Counted from the stretch's first letter, positions 1 to 8,230 are shown. The stretch: 64,000 nucleotides of DNA from Flavobacterium lipolyticum (GCF_020905335.1 NZ_JAJJMN010000001.1:3100001-3164000), one strand, 5' to 3'. Notes: generated from the sequence alone by a model not told the origin. Program-made: numbers and translations.

Positions 1-207
1 AATGGTGGCAATAAAGTTGCAGTGATGGATGGTTTGGAGATCCTTAAAAGTTTAGGTTATGATGTTTCCTGTCTTTGCCCAAAAGACGGATTGGTTGTTG
101 CACATGGAAAAGAATATTTAAAGTAAGTTGATTTTTCAGGATCAGAAGTTACTTCAGAAGAATTGTTTAATTTAGTAGAACAGGAAGTTAAAAATCTCAA
201 AAAATAG
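1..207 (+). pseudogene. 3' end of an unrecognised gene with an in-frame stop
   Basis: The frame that is open from base 1 reads through about 41 codons, meets TAA at 124-126, and then continues in the same frame for another 26 codons to a TAG at 205-207. The part after the TAA looks like ordinary protein: it is hydrophilic and ends in a Lys-rich helix typical of a C terminus. That suggests one C-terminal domain interrupted by a nonsense mutation or sequencing error. The alternative is that the gene really ends at 126 and the rest is chance. The 5' part lies outside the window. I do not recognise the family. It lies 8 bp upstream of the dehydrogenase gene, so it may be the first gene of that transcript. 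Confidence 0.45.
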
Positions 208-215
208 TAATCAAG

Positions 216-1241
216 ATGAGTTTAAAGGATACAGTAAATACAAATAAAATAGCTTTTTTTTCAACACAGCCTTACGATAAAACCTTCTTTAATAAATACA
301 ATGATTCGTTTGGTTTTGAATTGGATTTCTTTGAAACACAATTGAATCCTCAAACGGCTGCATTGATTGAAAAAGCGTTGATTGTTTGTGTTTTTGTGAA
401 TGATATTGTCAATGAAGCAGTATTGAAACAATTGGCTGAAAAAGGAGTGAAGATTATTGCCTTGCGTTGTGCGGGGTTCAATAATGTTGATTTGGATGCT
501 GCTAAAAAGTACAATTTAAAAGTTTGCCGCGTTCCGGCTTATTCGCCTCAGGCTGTTGCGGAGCATGCAATGGCAATGATTTTAACGTTGAACAGAAAAA
601 CACATAAAGCTTACAATAGAGTTAGGGAACAAAATTTTTCACTAAATGGTTTATTAGGATTCGATTTGTTTGGGAAGACTGTCGGAATCATTGGAACAGG
701 GAATATTGGAAAAGCTTTTGCAAAGATTGCGATAGGATTTGGCTGTAAAGTTCTGGCGTATGATATCGTGACAAGCGCAGAAATGGAAAAAGACGGCGTT
801 CGGTTTGTTTCGTTGGAAGAAATCTTTACGTCCAGTGATATAATCTCCTTACACTGTCCTTTAAACGATCAGACGAAACATATTGTTAACAAGGAGTCTA
901 TTATTTTAATGAAAGACAGCGTGATGATCATCAATACCAGCCGTGGGGCTTTGATTGAAACAGCGGCTGTTATTGAAGGTTTGAAAGAAGGTAAAATAGG
1001 CTATTTAGGAATTGATGTTTACGAACAGGAGGAGAAATTGTTCTTTAGGGATCTTTCGGCTGATATTATTCAGGACGATGCGATTCAGCGTTTAATGAGT
1101 TTTCCAAATGTATTGGTGACGGCCCATCAGGCCTTTTTTACGAATGAGGCTTTAACGCAGATCGCCTTGGTGACCTTTAACAATATAAAGTCTTTATTGG
1201 CAGAGAATGATATTGAAAATAAAACTGCCTTGTTAGTTTAA
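216..1241 (+). CDS. ldhA: D-lactate dehydrogenase / D-2-hydroxyacid dehydrogenase
   Basis: This NAD-dependent D-2-hydroxyacid dehydrogenase most likely interconverts pyruvate and D-lactate in the cytoplasm. The 341-residue protein has the family layout: an N-terminal catalytic lobe beginning KIAFFSTQPY, the nucleotide-binding loop GIIGTGNIG at residues 157-165, the catalytic Arg243 in NTSRGALIE, Glu270 in DVYEQEE, and His304 in VTAHQAFFT. Length is close to the roughly 330 residues usual for LdhA. The first ten residues (to TNK) precede the conserved start, but no internal ATG fits better, so ATG 216 is used. No Shine-Dalgarno sequence is present, as expected for this phylum. Another D-2-hydroxyacid substrate cannot be excluded. 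Confidence 0.9.
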   Translation: MSLKDTVNTNKIAFFSTQPYDKTFFNKYNDSFGFELDFFETQLNPQTAALIEKALIVCVFVNDIVNEAVLKQLAEKGVKIIALRCAGFNNVDLDAAKKYNLKVCRVPAYSPQAVAEHAMAMILTLNRKTHKAYNRVREQNFSLNGLLGFDLFGKTVGIIGTGNIGKAFAKIAIGFGCKVLAYDIVTSAEMEKDGVRFVSLEEIFTSSDIISLHCPLNDQTKHIVNKESIILMKDSVMIINTSRGALIETAAVIEGLKEGKIGYLGIDVYEQEEKLFFRDLSADIIQDDAIQRLMSFPNVLVTAHQAFFTNEALTQIALVTFNNIKSLLAENDIENKTALLV

Positions 1242-1249
1242 ATTAACAG

Positions 1250-1280
1250 ACCCGACAGGTTTTTAGAACCTTTCGCGTTT
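1250..1280. repeat. degenerate copy of a GACAGG palindromic intergenic repeat
   Basis: This is a related but decayed version of the palindrome at 1922-1952. It has CCCGACAGG on the left and CCTTTCGCG on the right, separated by TTTTTAGAA. The two copies bracket the small lipoprotein gene at 1313-1915. It looks like a dispersed extragenic palindrome of Flavobacterium; it may also fold weakly in the ldhA 3' UTR. Confidence 0.6.
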
Positions 1281-1312
1281 AGAAGTGTAATTGTAAAAAA
1301 AAAAGAGAAAAT

Positions 1313-1915
1313 ATGAAAAGAAAAATTTTAATGGCATTTGTAATTTTAGGAATGATTTCGTGTCAGAATAAAGAAAAAACAGAAAAAGAAAATGTTGTGG
1401 AGGCCATTGCAACTGACACCATAACAAAAACAGCAACCGGAACAGCAGCTGTGAGTGAGACTCCTGTAAAAGACGATAAAACGGTAGAGTTAATCAGAAA
1501 GCAGCTTCTGGTATTGCTGAAGAAAGATTTGCCAGCACTGACAAAAGAGGATAGGTTTTTTTATTATGATGCATTTGATTTAAATAATGATCAGAAAGAG
1601 GAGTATTTTGTAGGCTTCTCTAATTCCTATTTTTGTGGAAGTGGTGGCTGCTCAGGATACATTTTAAATAATGACGGAAGTCTGATTAATTCTTTTACGG
1701 TAACTGATTTTCCAATTTATGTAACCACTTCAGTATCTGAAAAATTCTATAATCTAATAGCAGTAAGTGGAGGGAAATTTCATCTTCTAAAACTGAAAAA
1801 CGGAAAATATCCGTCAAATCCATCTGTTCAGGAAGTTGTCAAAGAGGATGCTTCAAGAGAAAGTGCAAAGGTTTTGGATATCGATGGGAAGAAGTTGGAG
1901 AAGTACTCGTTTTAA
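1313..1915 (+). CDS. hypothetical lipoprotein
   Basis: This is a 200-residue predicted lipoprotein. It has a short Lys-rich n-region, a hydrophobic stretch, and a lipobox ending ILGMISC with Cys17 as the lipidated residue. A low-complexity Thr/Ala/Lys linker follows to about residue 55. The rest is a globular domain containing DLNNDQKEEYFV, which resembles the acidic calcium-loop pattern seen in FG-GAP/VCBS-like repeats, and a CGSGGCSGY loop with two cysteines. I do not recognise a named family. It is flanked by two copies of a palindromic repeat and is probably transcribed on its own or by readthrough from ldhA. It is likely anchored in the periplasm or outer membrane. Confidence 0.7.
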   Translation: MKRKILMAFVILGMISCQNKEKTEKENVVEAIATDTITKTATGTAAVSETPVKDDKTVELIRKQLLVLLKKDLPALTKEDRFFYYDAFDLNNDQKEEYFVGFSNSYFCGSGGCSGYILNNDGSLINSFTVTDFPIYVTTSVSEKFYNLIAVSGGKFHLLKLKNGKYPSNPSVQEVVKEDASRESAKVLDIDGKKLEKYSF

Positions 1916-1921
1916 AAAGTG

Positions 1922-1952
1922 AACGCGACAGGTTTTTAAAGCCTGTCGCGTT
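1922..1952. repeat. near-perfect palindromic repeat, possible bidirectional terminator
   Basis: The arms AACGCGACAGG (1922-1932) and CCTGTCGCGTT (1942-1952) pair over 11 bp around a TTTTTAAAG loop. It lies between two convergent genes (the lipoprotein, plus, and the nuclease-like gene, minus), so it could end both transcripts, although no long T-run follows. The degenerate copy at 1250-1280 indicates a dispersed repeat family rather than a one-off terminator. Confidence 0.75.
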
Positions 1953-1959
1953 TGAAATA

Positions 1960-2466
1960 TTAATCGAATTTTATAAGATTACCTTCTGAAAATTCTGAGT
2001 TATATTGTTTAAATAAAACTTTTCGTGCCTGATCTCCAGCTTTAACTATTTTTGATTTGGATTGAAAACAGATTTGTGAAAAAATTGAGATAGAATCTAA
2101 GTCAATTTTTGATTTATAGAATTCAATAGTTGCAATTAATTGTTTAGTTGCATCTTTTCTTTCTTTATTTCTATTTCTTGGTTTAACATCTTTTGATTCA
2201 ATAAAATAAATGTTGTTGTTTTCAAATATTGACCAATCACACTTTTTTGAACCTTCATTTTTCATGATTGAATATTCGTTTTCTAGAAACAAAATGTTCT
2301 TCAAATTTTCATTTTCCAAACAGAGATTCCAGTGTTCTTCTTCAGTTTTTAGTTGAACTGTTGAATCTTTAATTTCTTCAAGATAATAAATGGAATTGTC
2401 TAATATTCTATAGCAAACATCTTTTTCTAAATTAGGAAAATGAGCTAATAATTCTTCGGAACTCAT
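1960..2466 (-). CDS. small PD-(D/E)XK-nuclease-like partner of the ATPase
   Basis: The protein has 168 residues and belongs to no family I can name with certainty. The sequence shows Asp77 in KKCDWSIF, then Glu90 and Lys92 in IYFIESKD, i.e. D-x12-E-x-K. Gln109 and Tyr117 follow in ATKQLIATIEFY. This is the arrangement of a PD-(D/E)XK nuclease core (strand with Asp, next strand with ExK, following helix with Gln/Tyr). The nuclease assignment is inference from motif spacing. Its ATG overlaps the TGA of the upstream ATPase by four bases (ATGA), so the two are translationally coupled and probably act together. AT-rich composition and a position beside a palindromic repeat fit acquisition as an accessory module. 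Confidence 0.6.
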   Translation of the reverse strand: MSSEELLAHFPNLEKDVCYRILDNSIYYLEEIKDSTVQLKTEEEHWNLCLENENLKNILFLENEYSIMKNEGSKKCDWSIFENNNIYFIESKDVKPRNRNKERKDATKQLIATIEFYKSKIDLDSISIFSQICFQSKSKIVKAGDQARKVLFKQYNSEFSEGNLIKFD

Positions 2467-3794
2467 AAGTCTAATAATTTATCAAATTCATCTGCAAAAG
2501 TATCAGAAACACTATCAATCATATTTTCAGAAATCTGCCCTAGTCTGTCATTCATTATTTTTTTTGCCTTCCCATTTTTCAATTCATAGGCAATAAAATT
2601 TTTAGGATTAAGCCAAGATTCTTTATTTATAATCTTATTTACCTCTTTTGGATTTTTCTGCCCTTTATCATAAGCTAGTAGTAAGTTATTAATAGATGCT
2701 AAGACAAAAGGACTATGAGTTGTAAGAATTAAATTTTTTCTATCGAACAAACAATTCTTAACTAAATATTTAATTAATTCATGCTGTGCTTTTGGATATA
2801 AATTCAATTCAGGCTCTTCAACGACAAAATTGAAGTTGTATTTTTCTTTTAAAGTTTTAGAGTATTCTACTAAAAGTAAAATTGGAATTATTGATTGTAA
2901 GCCTGACGCTGATTCTAATAGATTAACTTTTTCATTTTCATTATGATATATATATGAAGTCTTACCTTCTCTTTTGTATTTTATCTTTTTATCAATTATG
3001 CTTAGAGGTAACTCTTTAATAGTTTGAATGGCTTTTTCGTATTCTTGACCAATATTAAGGATATGATCTGGAATTTGAATTTTATTTTTAATTAAGCCTA
3101 TGACATTTCCTTCAATTAAATGCAAAAAACTTCTTTCGGAAGGAATATATAGGGAGTCAAATAAATATAGATTGGGTAAAAGACTGATTAAATCTTCGTA
3201 TAGTTTAATATAATTTTCAGTATTTTGTTCTTTGTCTAATATTTCAAATATTTTATCTATACCAATTTTCTTAAATGTTGTGATCAGAATTTCTGTACTG
3301 ATAAATTTTTTAAATTTATTCTTTTGAGTTTTACTTGGGAAAATATCTAACGTTTTTTTAAGATCCTTTAGTAAGCAATCTTTTAATTCTGAACAAAGAA
3401 TTTCTTTTAAATTTTCGGTTAGTTTTTTTTGATTTAAACTTTTGTCTTTGCTAAGTTCTTTAATGACAGATAGATATCTATATGCTGTTCCTTTCAAAAA
3501 AATACCTTCTTTGTAATCGAGAGAGTAAGGGCTTTTTTCGAGATAATTAATATTGTCGTAAGATATAAATGTGTCTTTTTTTAAATAATTAAAAATGTTA
3601 TATTTTTTTAATTCTTCTTCAAAAGATATTGTGTCATCTCTTCTAAAATCTTCATCTTCCAATATCGAAATTAATTTAGCTAAAGTACTTTTTCCCGATG
3701 CTTGCGCTCCAATAAAAGTCACCATTTCTCTAACTTCGATATTAATATCTTTTAGAGGTCCGAAATTTTTAACAACAAGTCTTGCTCTTTCCAT
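2463..3794 (-). CDS. SMC/OLD-like AAA ATPase (AAA_15/AAA_21 type)
   Basis: This 443-residue ABC/SMC-class ATPase has Walker A GAQASGKST at 29-37, the signature SASGLQ at 295-300, Walker B with acidic residues VVEEPELN at 324-331, and the switch histidine His360 in LILTTHSP. A long insertion at about 45-290, rich in Lys, Leu and Glu, takes the place of the coiled-coil arm. No C-terminal TOPRIM domain is visible, so this is not a complete OLD nuclease. The nuclease activity may instead be supplied by the overlapping downstream gene. Such ATPase-plus-effector pairs are frequent in anti-phage systems (Gabija and Septu are analogous, not identical). The role here is inferred. It starts 33 bp after the lysS terminator. 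Confidence 0.8.
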   Translation of the reverse strand: MERARLVVKNFGPLKDINIEVREMVTFIGAQASGKSTLAKLISILEDEDFRRDDTISFEEELKKYNIFNYLKKDTFISYDNINYLEKSPYSLDYKEGIFLKGTAYRYLSVIKELSKDKSLNQKKLTENLKEILCSELKDCLLKDLKKTLDIFPSKTQKNKFKKFISTEILITTFKKIGIDKIFEILDKEQNTENYIKLYEDLISLLPNLYLFDSLYIPSERSFLHLIEGNVIGLIKNKIQIPDHILNIGQEYEKAIQTIKELPLSIIDKKIKYKREGKTSYIYHNENEKVNLLESASGLQSIIPILLLVEYSKTLKEKYNFNFVVEEPELNLYPKAQHELIKYLVKNCLFDRKNLILTTHSPFVLASINNLLLAYDKGQKNPKEVNKIINKESWLNPKNFIAYELKNGKAKKIMNDRLGQISENMIDSVSDTFADEFDKLLDL

Positions 3795-3799
3795 GTTTT

Positions 3800-3807
3800 C
3801 AAAATTA
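3800..3807 (-). promoter_or_regulatory. possible -7 box of the ATPase/nuclease operon
   Basis: On the minus strand this reads TAATTTTG, a match to the Bacteroidota -7 box TAnnTTTG. It lies only five bases before the ATG at 3794, so a transcript starting from it would be leaderless or nearly so. A -33 TTG element is not obvious. The match may be chance. Confidence 0.3.
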
Positions 3808-3826
3808 AGGAAAATTTTTATATAAG

Positions 3827-3856
3827 AAAAAGGAGCTTTAGTAAAAGCTCCTTTTT
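3827..3856. terminator. bidirectional rho-independent terminator after lysS
   Basis: This is a perfect hairpin with 13-bp arms: AAAAAGGAGCTTT at 3827-3839 and AAAGCTCCTTTTT at 3844-3856, with loop AGTA. It has an A-run on one side and a T-run on the other, so it can work in both directions. It ends the minus-strand lysS transcript and insulates the ATPase operon just downstream. Confidence 0.9.
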
Positions 3857-3881
3857 AAATTTAATATTATTTCTAAGGAAT

Positions 3882-5582
3882 TTATCCTACCAATTCCACA
3901 AATTTAAACTCACCCTCAACAGCGACTTTAGTCAGGCCATGTTTAGATAAGTTTTTCATGGATGCATCCCATTTTTTACCGCTTAAATTAGCAGTAATTT
4001 TTAGTTGCTGAAGATCCATTTTGTTTTCATTTCCTTTCAATAAATCAACGATAAATTTCTCTTCGTCTGATAATTCGACAGTCTGTTTTTTCTCCGGGCG
4101 CATTTGCGGGAATAATAAAACTTCCTGAATTGATGCATTATTGGTTAGATACATAATCAAACGGTCCATTCCAATACCCATTCCTGATGTTGGAGGCATA
4201 CCATATTCTAAAGCTCTTAAGAAATCCTCGTCGATGATACCGTTTGCTTCATCATCACCTTTTGCAGCCAGACGCATTTGGTCTTCAAAACGCTCTCTTT
4301 GATCAATTGGGTCGTTTAATTCAGAATAAGCATTCGCAATTTCTTTACCACAAACCATTAGTTCAAAACGTTCGGTTAAGTCTGGATTATCGCGGTGTTC
4401 TTTGCATAGCGGAGACATTTCTTTTGGATAATCCGTAATGAAAGTAGGCTGAATGTAATTTCCTTCACATTTTGCACCAAAGATTTCATCGATTAGTTTT
4501 CCTTTCCCCATTGTTTTGTCAACTTCGATTCCCATTCCTTTTGCAGCTTCAAAAAGTTCTTCTTCTGTTTTTCCTGAGATATCAAAACCGGTAAAATGTT
4601 TGATCGAATCCGTCATCGTAACACGAGCGTAAGGCGCTTTAAAGTTGATTTTATGCTCACCAAAAGTAACTTCGCTTGTTCCGTTTACGGCAATCGCACA
4701 ATGTTCCAGCAGGCCTTCTGCAAATTCCATCATCCAGTTGTAGTCTTTGTAGGCTACATATATTTCCATTGCAGTAAACTCAGGGTTATGTGTTCTGTCC
4801 ATTCCTTCATTACGGAAGTTTCGGGAAAACTCATAAACACCTTCAAATCCACCAACAATTAATCTTTTTAAATACAATTCGTTTGCAATACGCATGTAAA
4901 GCGGAATATCAAGCGAATTATGGTGCGTGATAAAAGGTCTTGCCGAAGCACCGCCGGGAATCGATTGTAAAACCGGTGTGTCAACCTCAAGATATCCGGC
5001 ATCGTTAAAATAACCACGCATAGCGGTAAACAACTTGGTACGTTTGATAAACGTTTCTTTAACATGCTGATTCACCGTTAGATCTACATAACGCATTCTG
5101 TAACGCAATTCAGCATCATTAAAAGCATCGTGTACATTTCCGTCCTCATCAACTTTTGGTAAAGGCAACGGACGTAATGTTTTACTCAAAAAAGTAAACC
5201 CGCTCACACGAATACATTTCGCTCCAACCTGAGTCGTGAACAATTCTCCTTCGATACCAATAAAGTCTCCTAAATCGGTTAATTTTTTAAAAACCTGATT
5301 GTATAACGTTTTATCGTCACCTTCGCACAAAACATCGCGATTCACGTACAATTGAATACGCCCTTCACTATCCTGCAATTCAGCAAAACAAGCTTTTCCC
5401 TGATCTCTCACACTCATCAAACGTCCCGCAACGATCACCTTCTTACCTTCCTCAAAAGATTCCTTTATCTGCTTTGAAGTATGATTTACAGGAAAAAGAT
5501 TAGCCGGATAAGGATTGATTCCTAAGTTGCGTAAGTTTTGAAGTTTTTCTCTTCGGATGATTTCTTGTTCTGATAATGCCAT
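3882..5582 (-). CDS. lysS: lysyl-tRNA synthetase (class II)
   Basis: LysRS charges tRNA-Lys with lysine in the cytoplasm. The 566-residue protein has an N-terminal OB-fold anticodon-binding domain (roughly 55-160), class II motif 2 as FRNEGMDRTHNPEFT, and motif 3 as GMGIGMDRL. After the usual end of the enzyme (LLFPQMRPEK) there is an extra tail of about 65 residues, which makes it longer than the roughly 505 residues of E. coli LysS. This tail appears to be a lineage-specific addition. The start ATG at 5582 is preceded by a good -7 box at 5605-5612 and the gene ends before a strong terminator, so it is monocistronic. Confidence 0.97.
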   Translation of the reverse strand: MALSEQEIIRREKLQNLRNLGINPYPANLFPVNHTSKQIKESFEEGKKVIVAGRLMSVRDQGKACFAELQDSEGRIQLYVNRDVLCEGDDKTLYNQVFKKLTDLGDFIGIEGELFTTQVGAKCIRVSGFTFLSKTLRPLPLPKVDEDGNVHDAFNDAELRYRMRYVDLTVNQHVKETFIKRTKLFTAMRGYFNDAGYLEVDTPVLQSIPGGASARPFITHHNSLDIPLYMRIANELYLKRLIVGGFEGVYEFSRNFRNEGMDRTHNPEFTAMEIYVAYKDYNWMMEFAEGLLEHCAIAVNGTSEVTFGEHKINFKAPYARVTMTDSIKHFTGFDISGKTEEELFEAAKGMGIEVDKTMGKGKLIDEIFGAKCEGNYIQPTFITDYPKEMSPLCKEHRDNPDLTERFELMVCGKEIANAYSELNDPIDQRERFEDQMRLAAKGDDEANGIIDEDFLRALEYGMPPTSGMGIGMDRLIMYLTNNASIQEVLLFPQMRPEKKQTVELSDEEKFIVDLLKGNENKMDLQQLKITANLSGKKWDASMKNLSKHGLTKVAVEGEFKFVELVG

Positions 5583-5604
5583 TTTGTGCTCTTTTTTAAG
5601 TGTG

Positions 5605-5612
5605 CAAAGATA
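5605..5612 (-). promoter_or_regulatory. -7 promoter box of lysS
   Basis: The minus strand reads TATCTTTG, an exact TAnnTTTG match, 23 bp before the lysS ATG. No clear -33 TTG was identified at the expected distance. Confidence 0.6.
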
Positions 5613-5712
5613 AAGAAAAGAATGTAGATTTCAGAATGCTGATTTTAGATTTTTTGAAGCAGTAATTTTCAGGTTTTCAAGGTAGTTTTGTCCCGCTATC
5701 CACTTGTTTCTT

Positions 5713-5756
5713 TTCTAAGATTCTAAGATTATGAGGTTCTGAGAATCTAAGAATCC
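5713..5756. repeat. short TTCTAAGA-type simple repeat with inverted symmetry
   Basis: Iterated units (CTAAGATTCTAAGATT, later GAGAATCTAAGAATCC) lie in the divergent lysS/lipoprotein spacer. GATTCTAAGATT and AATCTAAGAATC pair as an inverted repeat with one mismatch. It looks like a low-complexity intergenic repeat; no function is evident. Confidence 0.5.
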
Positions 5757-5812
5757 AACAAAACGATTAAACGATTAAACAAATCACCAATTAAACAATT
5801 AACGAAACTTCG

Positions 5813-5820
5813 TATCTTTG
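5813..5820 (+). promoter_or_regulatory. -7 promoter box of the lipoprotein-lipB operon
   Basis: TATCTTTG matches TAnnTTTG exactly and lies 17 bp before the ATG at 5838. The region upstream is very AT-rich and has no clear -33 element. Confidence 0.55.
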
Positions 5821-5837
5821 AGAAAAAATTAGCCACA

Positions 5838-6593
5838 ATGAAATTATATAAGTTACTCAGTTTTTCTTTTTTATTTGCCACTCTGGCAAGCTGTACTTTT
5901 ACCGAAAATATTTATGTAAGTGATAACGGAACCGGAAAATTTTCTTTAGATATGGACGGTTCTTCTTTAATGGCAATGGCAGGAGATCAGATTGGTAATC
6001 AATTGGGAGCGAATAACAAAAAAAATATGGATTCTACTTTTACCTTCAAACAGCTATTGGCGGATAAAGGGGAAAGCATTTCAAAATTATCTCCGGAAGT
6101 TCAGAGTGAAATAAAAAAATTGGAAGATCTTGTGGTGAATATCAAAGTGAATGAGGAGAAAAAAGAATTTCTGATGACATTTTCGGAAGACTTTAAAAAA
6201 GTAAATGACTTACATGATATATTACAATCGGTGAATACACTTCAAAAGCTGGTTGGCGGAGCAGATGCTTCAACACCATTTGTAGGTGGTTTGGGAGACA
6301 ACAACAGTAAAGTAAGTTTTAATTACGACGGAAAGAAATTTACCCGTAAAGCGACAGTCGACAAACAAAAACAAGCAGAGAAAGTGAAAGATACGACAGC
6401 CGAAATGTCAAAAATGGTTTTTGCATCTTCTACTTATGTTTTAAAATACCATTTTCCAAAACGCATTAAAAAAGTATCAAATCCGACCGCTTTGTTTAGT
6501 GAAGACCGAAAAACAGTTACAATTCAATACCCTTTCACGGATTATATGGAGAATCCTGACAAACTTAACTTTGATGTTGAGTTTGAAAAATAA
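5838..6593 (+). CDS. hypothetical lipoprotein upstream of lipB
   Basis: This is a 251-residue predicted lipoprotein with the signal MKLYKLLSFSFLFATLASC; Cys19 is the likely lipidation site. The mature part is a soluble, Lys/Asp-rich domain with a probable amphipathic helical region at about 85-120 and a C-terminal beta-rich part ending near the stop (TIQYPFTDY). I do not recognise a named family. It is five bases upstream of lipB and shares the promoter at 5813-5820, but the operon link gives no clear functional hint, since lipoylation is cytoplasmic. An envelope location is inferred from the signal peptide. Confidence 0.75.
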   Translation: MKLYKLLSFSFLFATLASCTFTENIYVSDNGTGKFSLDMDGSSLMAMAGDQIGNQLGANNKKNMDSTFTFKQLLADKGESISKLSPEVQSEIKKLEDLVVNIKVNEEKKEFLMTFSEDFKKVNDLHDILQSVNTLQKLVGGADASTPFVGGLGDNNSKVSFNYDGKKFTRKATVDKQKQAEKVKDTTAEMSKMVFASSTYVLKYHFPKRIKKVSNPTALFSEDRKTVTIQYPFTDYMENPDKLNFDVEFEK

Positions 6594-6598
6594 TTAAG

Positions 6599-7297
6599 AT
6601 GAATAAAAAAATCCAACTTCAGGATTTAGGAAGCAGAGACTATAAATCGACCTGGGAATATCAGGAAGAACTGTTCAAGGATATAGTCGACCTAAAAATC
6701 AGAAACAGAAGAGAAGAGCTTGATTTAGAAACACCCAACTACTTGTTGTTTGTAGAGCATCCACACGTGTACACATTAGGAAAAAGCGGTGATTTCGAGA
6801 ACTTACTCTTGAACGAAAAACAATTGGAGGCCAAAGGAGCTACCTTCTATAAAATCAATCGTGGTGGTGATATTACCTATCATGGGCCGGGACAGATTGT
6901 GGGCTACCCCATTTTAGATCTAGAGAATTTCTTTACCGATATTCATAAGTATTTACGTTTTCTCGAAGAATCGATTATCCTCACTTTAGAAGAATACGGT
7001 TTAAAGTCCGGACGAAGTGACGGTGAAACAGGAGTCTGGCTGGACGTTGGAACTCCGTTTGCCAGAAAAATTTGTGCGCTTGGTGTTCGTGCGTCACGCT
7101 GGGTAACCATGCATGGATTTGCTTTAAATGTAAATGTCGATTTGGGGTACTTTGATAACATTATCCCATGTGGAATCCGTGGTAAAGGAGTTACTTCCTT
7201 ACAGGTAGAACTGGGTGTAGAAAAAGTTGATGAAGCAGAAGTAAAAGCGAAAATTATCAAACATTTAACCCATTTGTTTGAAGCGGACTTTGTTTAA
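6599..7297 (+). CDS. lipB: lipoyl(octanoyl) transferase
   Basis: LipB moves octanoyl from octanoyl-ACP to the lipoyl domains of 2-oxoacid dehydrogenases and GcvH, the first step of lipoate synthesis in the cytoplasm. The 232-residue protein carries the family signature RGGDITYHGPGQ at 88-99, the catalytic Lys157 in ARKICALGV, and the acyl-accepting Cys191 in IIPCGIRGKGVTSL. Length is normal for the family. The ATG sits five bases after the preceding lipoprotein gene, so the two are co-transcribed. No lipA is nearby. Confidence 0.96.
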   Translation: MNKKIQLQDLGSRDYKSTWEYQEELFKDIVDLKIRNRREELDLETPNYLLFVEHPHVYTLGKSGDFENLLLNEKQLEAKGATFYKINRGGDITYHGPGQIVGYPILDLENFFTDIHKYLRFLEESIILTLEEYGLKSGRSDGETGVWLDVGTPFARKICALGVRASRWVTMHGFALNVNVDLGYFDNIIPCGIRGKGVTSLQVELGVEKVDEAEVKAKIIKHLTHLFEADFV

Positions 7298-7326
7298 AAA
7301 AAAGAGCTTTTGAAATATAAAATAAT

Positions 7327-8148
7327 ATGATACATGCTGAAGAAAATAACAATTATAGAATTGCGGTTCCTTCAGCATTTGATACTGTTTTTTCACATTT
7401 TTATTTTGCAGAGAATAAAGGCAATATTCCTGTAACGGAAACACTATTGCCTACTTTTCAGACCATTTTGGTTTTTATTTTTGGAGAAGGTGTTTCTTTA
7501 AAATCACAGCAAAATACAACTCTTGAAGCACAGAAATGTCTTGTTTTAGGACCAATAAAACAAGCTTTTGAATACACTTTAAATCCTGATTCGGAGATTT
7601 TAGTTGCCAATTTTAAAGAAGATGCATTTTATAGATTTTTTGGACATGCACTTCTTACTCATTCTTTACCTGTTGATCCTGATACTTTGATTGCCGAAAA
7701 TTGTTTTGCCCTTTTATGGGAAGAACTTAAGGAACTCTCTAATCCAAACGAACGTGTTGATCATATTTTAGAATTTTGCAAACCTTATTTGCGGGAACAA
7801 CATGTCATGACTTCTCTTTTAACCGATTTTAGAGAAAAAAACATAGATCCGATAAAAGCAGTCGCCTCTGAAACAAATCAGTCACAGCGAAATGTTCAGT
7901 TGAATCAAAAGAAGTTTTTTGGCTATACCATCAAAGAAATTAATCGGTACGAGCGTTTTTTAAAAGCAGTAGAGGTAATTCAAAAGGATATTTTAAAAAA
8001 TGCAAAAACAGACTGGCTTGCTGTTGTAGAGCAATGCGGTTATTACGATCAGAGTCAGTTGATACATGATTTTAAATATTATATGAATATCTCGCCAACC
8101 AAATTTCTGAAATTTCAAAGCGATATCTGTAGCTCAAAGAAGATTTAG
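7327..8148 (+). CDS. AraC-type transcriptional regulator
   Basis: This 273-residue regulator has an N-terminal ligand-sensing region resembling DUF6597-type AraC sensors (residues about 10-115, with LVLGPIKQAFEY) and a C-terminal AraC DNA-binding domain. The second HTH is recognisable as VVEQCGYYDQSQLIHDFKYY followed by the family ending SPTKFLKF. It lies 82 bp upstream of a flavodoxin-fold oxidoreductase on the same strand, which is a plausible target. The spacer contains a strong promoter for that gene. The effector is unknown. Confidence 0.85.
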   Translation: MIHAEENNNYRIAVPSAFDTVFSHFYFAENKGNIPVTETLLPTFQTILVFIFGEGVSLKSQQNTTLEAQKCLVLGPIKQAFEYTLNPDSEILVANFKEDAFYRFFGHALLTHSLPVDPDTLIAENCFALLWEELKELSNPNERVDHILEFCKPYLREQHVMTSLLTDFREKNIDPIKAVASETNQSQRNVQLNQKKFFGYTIKEINRYERFLKAVEVIQKDILKNAKTDWLAVVEQCGYYDQSQLIHDFKYYMNISPTKFLKFQSDICSSKKI

Positions 8149-8173
8149 AAGTCTGCTTTTCGTTTTCTTACAA

Positions 8174-8202
8174 TTGTGATCAGATCCTCGGATTTACATT
8201 TG
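8174..8202 (+). promoter_or_regulatory. promoter of the oxidoreductase gene
   Basis: TTG at 8174-8176 is separated by 18 bp from TACATTTG at 8195-8202. This fits the Bacteroidota TTTG-N(17-23)-TAnnTTTG promoter. It lies 28 bp before the ATG at 8231. Confidence 0.65.
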
Positions 8203-8230
8203 TCATGTTCAATCTTAAAAAACAGAAAAC

